Notes under the pieces: generated by a model
Seen by the model: only the letters and a program-made list of their open reading frames with translations
Database searches by the model: none
Told to the model about the DNA's origin: nothing
Made by a program: the position numbers and the translations under genes
Assembly (NCBI GenBank): GCA_023265535.1
Contig: JAHFTI010000289.1
Coordinates: 1 to 5,935, forward strand
Reading direction: 5' to 3'
DNA length: 5,935 nt
Source: Opitutaceae bacterium
Lineage (GTDB): Bacteria > Verrucomicrobiota > Verrucomicrobiia > Opitutales > Opitutaceae
In this document: positions 1 through 5,935 of the stretch, piece after piece
How the letters are laid out: each line of letters begins with the position of its first letter
How positions within the stretch are numbered: the stretch's first letter is position 1

Positions 1-1154
1 CGGGAACTGGTGGCGCCGTGCGTGCAGCGCACGTCGTTGGCCTGGATCTCGAGGCCGGGAAGGCTGTTGGCCTCCGCCTCGTTGCTGAGCATCAGGTTGC
101 GGTTGCTCTGGTAGGCGTCCGTCTTCTGGGCGTCCGGCTCGACGACGATCAGGCCCGAGAAGATCGTGCGGCCCTGGTCGAGCAGCGCGTTCTTGTAGAG
201 CAGGTTCGAGCTCGTGTTGGGCGCCTGGTGCGTCTGCAGCGTGCGCTGGTCGAACTCCTGGCTGCCCTGCGGGATCGAGAGCGCGAGCATCTCGCTGTGG
301 GCGCCGGGGCCCTGCAGGCGGGAGTGCGACTCGTGGCGCGCCTGGCGGCCGCCGAGGTGCAGGTTAAGCGAGGTGATGCGCGAGTCGCGCTGCGAGGTCA
401 GCGAGTTGTTCTGGAACGAGAGCGTCTCCGTGGACCAGGCCTGCGCAGCCACGTAGGTGAGTTGGGCGCCGGGGCCGGCGAAGAGGTCGTTCACGCCGCT
501 CGCGAATTGGCGCGCGTCGGACTCGAGCGAGGCGAAGATCTCGATGATCGTGGCCTTCGCGTTGTCCTCGGCCACGACGAGCGTGTGCGGGAAGATCGAG
601 CTTTCGTCGCCCGCCGCATGGTGGAACACGGCGATCGGGTTCTCCAGCTGCACGCCCTTGGGCAGGTAGACGAAGAGGCCGTCGCGCACCAGGGCGGTGT
701 GCAGGGCGCGGAACTTCTCGCTGCCGAGGTTGGTGTGCTGCTGGTTGAAGTGCTTGCGCACGAGCTCGGCGTGATGCGTGACGGCATAGCGCAGCGGCTC
801 GATGATGACGCCTGCGGGCAACTCGCTGGCATGCACCTCGCGGTGCACAAGCGTGTTGTTCGCGAAGACGAGCTTGGCGGAGGTCTCAAAGCCCAGGCCG
901 GCGCCGGTGTAGTCGCTGGGGCGCACGGAGCTGGTGAGGCCGTAACCGTCGAGGCTCAGGGCGCCGATGTTGCTGAAGCGCCAGAGTTCGTCGTTTTTCT
1001 TGGGCATCGGCAGCGCCAGGAACTGGTTCCAGGCGGCCTTCTTGGCCTCCAGCCACCAGGCGGGCATGCTCGACTCGGCCGCCAGGTGGGCGGCGAAGAG
1101 CTCGCTGGTGAAGCCGGTGAGGAGTTCGGAGTTGGATTCGGAAAGGGCGGACAT
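1..1154 (-). CDS. sufD: Fe-S cluster assembly protein SufD (C-terminus cut by window edge)
   Basis: SufD is the cytoplasmic scaffold subunit that pairs with SufB in the SufBC2D complex, where sulfide, iron and electrons are assembled into an Fe-S cluster. Reading from the ATG at 1154, the frame stays open for 384 complete codons to base 1 with no stop. The N-terminal helical part (about 1-90) carries MPAWWLEAKKAAW and the family-typical NDELWRFSNI (54-63). A beta-helix core follows (about 90-380), with the SufB/SufD signature DGLFVYLPKGVQLENPI at 158-174. Near the edge is LPGLEIQANDVRCTHGAT, whose Cys377 and His379 correspond to E. coli SufD Cys358/His360, the residues implicated in cluster assembly with SufB. 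Family members are about 420-440 residues, so roughly 40-55 residues lie beyond the left edge. The gene starts 43 nt after sufB ends and has no recognisable Shine-Dalgarno, only a pyrimidine-rich leader. Identification is secure. Confidence 0.95.
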   Translation of the reverse strand, partial: MSALSESNSELLTGFTSELFAAHLAAESSMPAWWLEAKKAAWNQFLALPMPKKNDELWRFSNIGALSLDGYGLTSSVRPSDYTGAGLGFETSAKLVFANNTLVHREVHASELPAGVIIEPLRYAVTHHAELVRKHFNQQHTNLGSEKFRALHTALVRDGLFVYLPKGVQLENPIAVFHHAAGDESSIFPHTLVVAEDNAKATIIEIFASLESDARQFASGVNDLFAGPGAQLTYVAAQAWSTETLSFQNNSLTSQRDSRITSLNLHLGGRQARHESHSRLQGPGAHSEMLALSIPQGSQEFDQRTLQTHQAPNTSSNLLYKNALLDQGRTIFSGLIVVEPDAQKTDAYQSNRNLMLSNEAEANSLPGLEIQANDVRCTHGATSS

Positions 1155-1197
1155 GGTGGGAAGCGGAATCGAGGAGTGGGAAGTGGGAGGTCGGTGG

Positions 1198-2643
1198 TCA
1201 GCCCACCGAGCCCTCCATTTCGAGGTCGATGAGGCGCTTGAGTTCGACGGAGTATTCCATCGGGAACTGGCGCACCAGGTCGTTCACGAAACCGTTGACG
1301 GCAAGCGACATCGCCTGCGCCTCGGTGAGGCCGCGCTGCTGCATGTAGAAGATCATGTCCTCGCTGACCTTGGACACGCTGGCCTCGTGTTGCACGGCGT
1401 GGTCCGCCCCGCGCACGGTGATGGCGGGGTAGGTGTCGGTGCGCGAGTTGGTGTTGATCAGGAGCGCATCACACTCGGTGTTGTTCTTGCAGCCCTTGAG
1501 GTTCTTCGGGATGTGAACGACACCGCGGTAGGTGGCGCGGCCCTGGCCCACCGAGATGGACTTCGAGATGATCGTCGAGGTCGTCTCATCGGCGGCGTGG
1601 ATCATCTTGGCGCCGGTGTCCTGGTGCTGGCCGTCGTTGGCGAGCGCGATCGAGATGACCTCGCCGCGGGCGCGACGTCCCTTGAGCACGACGCCCGGGT
1701 ACTTCATGGTCAGGCGGGAACCGATGTTGCAATCGATCCACTTGATCTCGGCGTCCTCCATGGCGAGGCCGCGCTTGGTGACCAGGTTGTACACGTTGGG
1801 GGCCCAGTTCTGGACCGTGATGTACTGGATCTTCGCGCCCTTGAGCGCGACGAGCTCGACGACCGCCGAGTGCAGCGTGGAGGTCGAGAACTTGGGGGCG
1901 GTGCAGCCCTCCATGTAGGTGACCTCGGCGCCCTCGTCGACGATGATGAGCGTGCGCTCGAACTGGCCGAAGTTCTCGGCGTTGATGCGGAAGTAGGCCT
2001 GCAGCGGGTGGGCCACCTTGACGCCCGGCGGGACGTAGATGAAGGAGCCGCCCGAGAACACCGCCGAGTTGAGGGCGGAGAACTTGTTGTCGGAGGTCGG
2101 GATGACCTTGCCGAACCACTTGCGGAAGATCTCAGGGTGCTCACGCAGCGCCTCGGTCGAATTCATGAAGATGACGCCCTGCTTGGCGACGAGCTCCTTG
2201 ATGTTCGAGTAGGCGGCCTCGGAGTCGAACTGGGCCTCGACGCCGGCGAGGAACTTGCGCTCCTGCTCCGGGATGCCGAGACGCTCGAAGGTCTTCTTGA
2301 TGTCGTCCGGAACCTCCTCCCAGGTGCGCTTGGGCTTCTGGCCCTGCGAGAGGTAGTAACGGATCTTGTCGAAGTCGATGTTCTCGAGGTCCTTGGTGGC
2401 CCAGTGCGTGGGCATGGGCTTGGACTTGAAAATCTCGTAGGCCTTCTTGCGGAACTCGAGGATCCACGGAGCCTCCTTCTTGACGGACGAGATGTACTCG
2501 ATCGTCTGTTCGTTCAGGCCCGTGCCCGCGTCGAAGGCGTACTTCACGTCGTAGCTGAAGTCGCCGACGGTCTGGTCGATGCCCTGGACGGGATTGACCT
2601 CGGTCTCGTCGATCTCGACCTGAGGGGTGTCTGTGTCAGCCAT
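1198..2643 (-). CDS. sufB: Fe-S cluster assembly scaffold protein SufB
   Basis: SufB is the main scaffold subunit of the cytoplasmic SufBC2D complex. It receives sulfur from the cysteine desulfurase system and hosts the nascent cluster. The 481-residue protein is complete and of the shorter SufB type. The N-terminal domain (about 1-130) includes EAPWILEFRKKAYEIFKSKP; the beta-helix core has SGGSFIYVPPGVKVAHPLQAY (about 197-217) and FGQFERTLIIVDEGAEVTYMEGC (225-247). The catalytic-type residues are visible: Cys391 in NNTECDALL and Glu420 in VQHEAS. Their 29-residue separation equals that of E. coli SufB Cys405/Glu434. The C-terminal helices (FYMQQRGLTEAQA, about 432-444) are the SufC-binding type. 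It starts 25 nt after sufC ends, consistent with co-transcription. No Shine-Dalgarno is seen upstream of the ATG, whose leader ends in CACCTTTCCC. The start fits the family's usual N-terminus. The order C-B-D differs from the common B-C-D. Confidence 0.97.
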   Translation of the reverse strand: MADTDTPQVEIDETEVNPVQGIDQTVGDFSYDVKYAFDAGTGLNEQTIEYISSVKKEAPWILEFRKKAYEIFKSKPMPTHWATKDLENIDFDKIRYYLSQGQKPKRTWEEVPDDIKKTFERLGIPEQERKFLAGVEAQFDSEAAYSNIKELVAKQGVIFMNSTEALREHPEIFRKWFGKVIPTSDNKFSALNSAVFSGGSFIYVPPGVKVAHPLQAYFRINAENFGQFERTLIIVDEGAEVTYMEGCTAPKFSTSTLHSAVVELVALKGAKIQYITVQNWAPNVYNLVTKRGLAMEDAEIKWIDCNIGSRLTMKYPGVVLKGRRARGEVISIALANDGQHQDTGAKMIHAADETTSTIISKSISVGQGRATYRGVVHIPKNLKGCKNNTECDALLINTNSRTDTYPAITVRGADHAVQHEASVSKVSEDMIFYMQQRGLTEAQAMSLAVNGFVNDLVRQFPMEYSVELKRLIDLEMEGSVG

Positions 2644-2668
2644 GGGAAAGGTGGGTCAGGATTTGTGA

Positions 2669-3424
<756 letters not shown>

Positions 3425-3537
3425 GATGTTGAAAAAGTGTAGGAATTTGGAGGGAAACAGCTTGTGGCTAAGTGACTGCGGTGTCGTGTGGAAAAAGGCG
3501 GTGTGAGGACGGCTTGGTCTTGGGAGTCTGGCCTTGT

Positions 3538-4038
3538 TCAGGAGGCGATCTGGGTGGGCGCGGGTTTTTCGGCGCCAGCTTCCTGCCCTTCGGCGTGTGA
3601 GGCAGCTGCCGCTTCCTGAAGCGGCACGGCCGGCCTGGCGTGGAAATTCAGCTCAATGGCCGACAGGCTGTAACCTGCGGGCAGGAGCAGGTGGAGGCGT
3701 GCGGCCAGGTCGGCGGGGAGCTCCAGGTCGAAAACGCGTCCGGAGATCTCGTCGTGCAAGTGCGCGTGCTCGTGCAGGTTGGGGCAGTAGCGGGAAGGGC
3801 CCCGCTCCATGTTCACCTGCTTGACCAGGCCGCAGTTCACCAGGGTCTCCAGACAGTTGTACACCGTCGCCAGGGAAATGCTCGGGAGCTGCCCCTTGAC
3901 GCGGGCAAAGACGTCCTCCGCACTCGGATGGTCTCGTTGCGACAGGAGCACCCCGTACACCAGCTCACGCTGGGGCGTCAAACGCAGGCCGCTTCCGGCG
4001 AGGCGTTGGGAGAGGGTCGTGTGTGGATCGGATACCAT
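3538..4038 (-). CDS. Fur/PerR-family metal- or peroxide-responsive regulator, lacking the structural zinc cysteines
   Basis: This is a Fur-superfamily DNA-binding repressor, placed as first gene of the suf operon. From the ATG at 4038 it is 166 residues. The winged-helix domain (about 8-80) includes LRLTPQRELVYGVLL, HPSAEDVFARV and SLATVYNCLETLVNCGLVKQV, where the family's TVY recognition-helix motif is clear. The metal-sensing positions line up without gaps with Bacillus subtilis PerR: His37, His91, His93 and Asp104 are kept, while PerR Asp85 is Cys85 here. The CxxC pairs that hold structural zinc in most Fur/PerR proteins are absent: positions 96 and 99 are Asp and Ser, and the later pair is replaced by non-cysteines. 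The only cysteines are 62, 69 and 85. An Ala/Glu-rich tail (about 140-166) is probably disordered. A TTG at 4062 would add eight residues, but the ATG gives the family N-terminus and PerR-matching numbering. It could be PerR-, Fur- or Irr-like; the effector cannot be read from sequence. Confidence 0.9.
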   Translation of the reverse strand: MVSDPHTTLSQRLAGSGLRLTPQRELVYGVLLSQRDHPSAEDVFARVKGQLPSISLATVYNCLETLVNCGLVKQVNMERGPSRYCPNLHEHAHLHDEISGRVFDLELPADLAARLHLLLPAGYSLSAIELNFHARPAVPLQEAAAASHAEGQEAGAEKPAPTQIAS

Positions 4039-4042
4039 GAAG

Positions 4043-4073
4043 GGAATGGGTGACGGAACCAATTGGAATGGGT
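4043..4073. repeat. Pair of 9-bp direct repeats (GGAATGGGT) spaced 22 bp
   Basis: GGAATGGGT occurs at 4043-4051 and again at 4065-4073, a 22-bp period, about two turns of the helix. Both lie just upstream of the regulator's ATG (4038), in its untranslated leader if that start is right. They share the GGAAT core with the palindrome at 4092-4106. The ATTGGAAT at 4062-4069 is an exact inverted copy of ATTCCAAT at 4100-4107. The second repeat is joined to an 8-bp palindrome CCAATTGG (4059-4066). They may be secondary operator half-sites; this is inference from shared sequence and spacing. Confidence 0.4.
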
Positions 4074-4091
4074 CTAAGTAGCAAGTGAGAA

Positions 4092-4106
4092 TAGGAATTA
4101 TTCCAA
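4092..4106. promoter_or_regulatory. Putative Fur/PerR-type operator (7-1-7 palindrome)
   Basis: The sequence TAGGAAT-T-ATTCCAA has a perfect GGAAT/ATTCC inverted repeat around base 4099. Read on the minus strand (TTGGAATAATTCCTA) it matches 10 of the 14 defined positions of the B. subtilis PerR box TTATAATnATTATAA. Its GAAnnnTTC core also resembles the Irr/ICE box of alphaproteobacteria. It lies 54 nt upstream of the regulator's ATG in an AT-richer stretch, where the operon promoter should be. No convincing -35/-10 pair could be fixed; TATTCT on the minus strand just downstream is a weak -10 candidate. Autoregulation of the regulator-suf operon is inferred from position and symmetry. The divergent plus-strand gene could also be affected, but its start is about 275 nt away. 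Confidence 0.5.
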
Positions 4107-4288
4107 TGAAAGTCGTAATTGCTTGGGCCTGAATTGAAAAGAATTGGTGAAAATGAGACCGGGTTTCGTTTTGCCTGCCGCTCCCTGGGCTTTCTGGTTT
4201 GGAGTCTCCTTCCCGGCCTCCGCCGGACCTTGCTAGCAGCCTTCATGCCGCCCGTCCCCCCATTGCCTCCTTCCCTGAGTCACTGCCG

Positions 4289-4308
4289 CCCCCCCCTCCC
4301 TCCGCCCC
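4289..4308 (-). other. Putative G-quadruplex motif on the minus strand
   Basis: Read on the minus strand this tract is four guanines, CGGA, three guanines, A, then eight guanines. The last run can supply two further G-triplets, meeting the usual four-run, short-loop rule for an intramolecular G-quadruplex. It lies in the spacer 73 nt upstream of the sensor gene start, on its template strand. Whether it folds or affects transcription is unknown. Confidence 0.35.
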
Positions 4309-4366
4309 AGGCTGCCTTTATTGCTTTCCCTTTGTCTCCCTGTCCCAGCAAAGAGGCCTTGAGTTT

Positions 4367-4375
4367 GGGGAGGGG
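4367..4375 (+). promoter_or_regulatory. Ribosome binding site that favours the ATG at 4382
   Basis: GGGGAGGGG contains GGAGG at 4369-4373, eight bases before the ATG at 4382. The next in-frame ATG at 4448 is preceded by a C-rich stretch with no such site, so this element decides the start of the sensor gene. It is the only clear Shine-Dalgarno in the window. Confidence 0.6.
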
Positions 4376-4381
4376 CACGCC

Positions 4382-5935
4382 ATGAAGGTTCGCGTTCCTC
4401 CCTTCGCCAGCCAGGCCAGTTCACACGTACCGCCCGACAGCGCCCCCATGCGAGTCCCCAGTCCACGTCCACGCAGTCTTTTCCCCCGGCTCCTTGCCGT
4501 GGGCTGCCTGCTCTGGATGCTGCTCGCCGGCCTCCAGCTCCAGGCCGCCGTCGACAAGGGCCACGAGATCCGTGTCCTCGCCCCGAGTGACCAGTACCCC
4601 TACAGCTATGTCGACAGCACGGGCCGCCTCACCGGCTTCTCCACCGACCTGCTCGATGCCGTGGCCCGTGTCATGGACCTGCGCCTTGTGCGCGAGGTGA
4701 AGCCGAACTCTGAGGTCCTCGCCGACATGAAGGCCGGCCGCGCCGACCTCTCCCAGCTGCATCTCATCATCGAGGGCGGCGATCCCGAGCTTTTCGCCTC
4801 CAGCTCCTTTCTCGTCCTGCAGGGAGTGCTCTTCGTTCGCGAGGGCGACCGCCGCTTCCTCTCGCTCGACGACGTCAAGCGCCAGCGCGCCAAGCTCGCC
4901 TCCGGCCGCGTCGGCCTGCGCTACGCGCTCGCCCAGGGCGTCGACGCCTCCCTCCTCCAGCAGTCGCCCACCGACGAGGCCCTCCGCCTGCTCTCGCGCG
5001 GCCAGGTCGACGCCGCCCTGCTCACGCGCCTCACGGGCCAGGCCCAGTCGCGCCGCATGGGCTTCACCAACGTCGTCCCCACCGGGTATCCACTAAAGGG
5101 ATACACGGTGCGCTATTGCTACGCCGCCCGCGCCGCCGACGCGGAGCTGATCGCGCAGGTCAACGAGGGGCTCGACGAGCTGCGCCGCAGCGGCGAGTTC
5201 GACGCGATATACACGCGCTGGTTCTCCGAGTACGAGCCGCCCCGCTTCACCATCGCCCAGGTCACCACCTACGTTGTCTGCGCGCTCGCCCTCGCGCTCG
5301 CCGTCGCCGTCTGGGCCCTCCTGCGCGGCCGCGCGCTCAACGCCCGCATCGCCCGCCAGGCCGAGGAGCTCGCCGAGAGCCACAGCATCCTTGCCGAGGC
5401 CCAGCACTTCGCCCGCCTCGGCCACTGGCGCCACTCGCGCGACGACGAGTCCCTCAGCAGCTGGTCCGAGGAGACCTTCCATATCCTGGAGCGCGACCGC
5501 CGCGCCGGCCCCATGAGCCGGGTCGAGCTGGTGTCCAACGTCGCCGAATCCGACCGCGTCCGCTTCGGCAAGGCCATCGCCCAGCTCGACGACCATTTCC
5601 GCGCCTTCGAGATGGACGTGATCTTCCTCACGCGCTCCGGCCTTCGCAAGACCCTCCACTGGCGCGGCCGCCCCGTTTACGATCCCACCGGCCGACCCGT
5701 CGGCAGCTTCGGCACCGTCCAGGACATCACCGAGCGCCGCGGCGCAGAGCAGGCCCTGCTCCAGTCGGAGCGCCTGCTGCGTGTGCTCTATGAGACGCTC
5801 CCCCTCGGCCTCGGCGTCATTGACTGGGTCGACGGGCGCTGGGTCGTCACCGCGCTCAATCCCGAGGCGCTCCGCCAGATGGGGCTCGTCGGCACCGAGG
5901 CCATCGGCCGCCCGCTTGCCAAGCTTGGCCTCTCC
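4382..5935 (+). CDS. Membrane sensor with periplasmic solute-binding domain and PAS domains (probable hybrid or simple histidine kinase, C-terminus cut by window edge)
   Basis: The frame is open for 518 codons from the ATG at 4382 to the right edge. A second in-frame ATG at 4448 would give 496 codons; the strong ribosome site favours 4382, but the signal peptide starts more naturally at 4448. Numbering from 4448: basic region and hydrophobic segment LLAVGCLLWMLLAGL (15-29); a type-3 family solute-binding domain (about 40-260) with IRVLAPSDQYPYSYVDSTG, LTGFSTDLLDAVA, MKAGRADL and the closing GEFDAIYTRWF; a transmembrane helix rich in Ala/Leu/Val (about 271-293); a PAS domain (about 319-431) opening with FARLGHWR and ending GTVQDITERR; and a second PAS domain beginning near LLRVLYETLPLGLGVIDW (443-460), cut at the edge. 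This layout is typical of sensor histidine kinases; diguanylate cyclase output is possible because the effector is not in view. The expected ligand-binding arginine ('TxxR') is not apparent. It is transcribed away from the regulator-suf operon, with no evident functional link. Confidence 0.85.
   Translation, partial: MKVRVPPFASQASSHVPPDSAPMRVPSPRPRSLFPRLLAVGCLLWMLLAGLQLQAAVDKGHEIRVLAPSDQYPYSYVDSTGRLTGFSTDLLDAVARVMDLRLVREVKPNSEVLADMKAGRADLSQLHLIIEGGDPELFASSSFLVLQGVLFVREGDRRFLSLDDVKRQRAKLASGRVGLRYALAQGVDASLLQQSPTDEALRLLSRGQVDAALLTRLTGQAQSRRMGFTNVVPTGYPLKGYTVRYCYAARAADAELIAQVNEGLDELRRSGEFDAIYTRWFSEYEPPRFTIAQVTTYVVCALALALAVAVWALLRGRALNARIARQAEELAESHSILAEAQHFARLGHWRHSRDDESLSSWSEETFHILERDRRAGPMSRVELVSNVAESDRVRFGKAIAQLDDHFRAFEMDVIFLTRSGLRKTLHWRGRPVYDPTGRPVGSFGTVQDITERRGAEQALLQSERLLRVLYETLPLGLGVIDWVDGRWVVTALNPEALRQMGLVGTEAIGRPLAKLGLS

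Larger units (their letters stand above)
4107..4381. other. Divergent intergenic spacer, pyrimidine-rich and G-poor on the plus strand
   Basis: This spacer separates the regulator-suf operon from the plus-strand sensor gene. The left part (4107-4160) is AT-richer and holds AATTG elements at 4117, 4132 and 4142, the last two being GAATTG copies exactly 10 bp apart. From about 4185 to 4350 the plus strand is strongly pyrimidine-rich, with a C-tract at 4289-4308. A short hairpin CCGGC-CTCC-GCCGG (4213-4226) is present but lacks a T-run, so it is not a standard terminator. No convincing promoter for the plus-strand gene, no RNA gene and no credible small coding frame could be identified. Confidence 0.5.

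Noticed and set aside
18..1232. Long plus-strand open frame of 404 codons opposite sufD
   Set aside because: It is antisense to a clear SufD frame with conserved motifs; its Val/Arg/Gly/Leu-rich product has no recognisable domain and reflects the GC-rich third codon positions of sufD.
3425..3537. Terminator or small RNA in the regulator-sufC gap
   Set aside because: No stable hairpin followed by a T-run could be found on the minus strand, and no known RNA structure was recognised.
4213..4226. Short GC hairpin as a transcription terminator
   Set aside because: The stem is only 5 bp with no T-run on either side, and it lies between divergent genes where no terminator is needed.
4119..4385. 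Possible 88-codon plus-strand leader gene, whose TGA overlaps the ATG at 4382 as ATGA
   Set aside because: It would start at a TTG with no ribosome site and is Pro/Leu-rich low-complexity sequence derived from the pyrimidine tract. The stop-start overlap is probably coincidence.
5093..5659. Minus-strand open frame of 188 codons opposite the sensor gene
   Set aside because: The plus-strand frame here encodes coherent solute-binding, membrane and PAS segments; the reverse frame is a compositional shadow.

Overview
The window is GC-rich (clearly above 60 % by eye) and reads as bacterial chromosome. It holds an iron-sulfur cluster assembly (suf) operon on the minus strand and the start of a divergent membrane sensor-kinase-like gene on the plus strand. 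Gene order, protein style and base composition would suit a Verrucomicrobiota (Opitutaceae-like) bacterium. That is inference: no rRNA or other lineage marker is present.

Layout, left to right: sufD (minus, C-terminus cut by the left edge, 1-1154); sufB (minus, 1198-2643); sufC (minus, 2669-3424); a Fur/PerR-family regulator (minus, 3538-4038 from its ATG); an AT-richer control region (about 4039-4150) with a 7-1-7 palindrome and repeated GGAAT elements; a pyrimidine-rich, G-poor spacer up to 4381; and on the plus strand a signal peptide / solute-binding domain / transmembrane / PAS / PAS protein from 4382 that runs off the right edge. Transcription of the minus-strand set goes regulator -> sufC -> sufB -> sufD, with gaps of 113, 25 and 43 nt, so one operon is likely.

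SufB, SufC and SufD together form the SufBC2D scaffold on which Fe-S clusters are built using ATP hydrolysis by SufC. The key residues are all present: SufB Cys391/Glu420, SufD Cys377/His379, and the SufC Walker A, Walker B, signature and H-loop. The cysteine desulfurase (SufS), SufE/SufU and carrier (SufA/SufT) genes are not in the window; if linked, they would lie beyond the left edge.

The most interesting part is the regulator and its control region. The protein keeps the PerR-type regulatory-site positions His37, His91, His93 and Asp104 in the same numbering as Bacillus subtilis PerR, but has Cys in place of Asp85 and lacks all four cysteines of the structural zinc site. A palindrome (TAGGAAT-T-ATTCCAA) resembling a PerR/Fur/Irr box sits just upstream. 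This suggests an autoregulated, zinc-site-less, PerR- or Irr-like regulator controlling Fe-S assembly. The divergent sensor gene is unrelated by sequence. Its solute-binding domain appears to lack the usual amino-acid-binding arginine, so its ligand is unknown.
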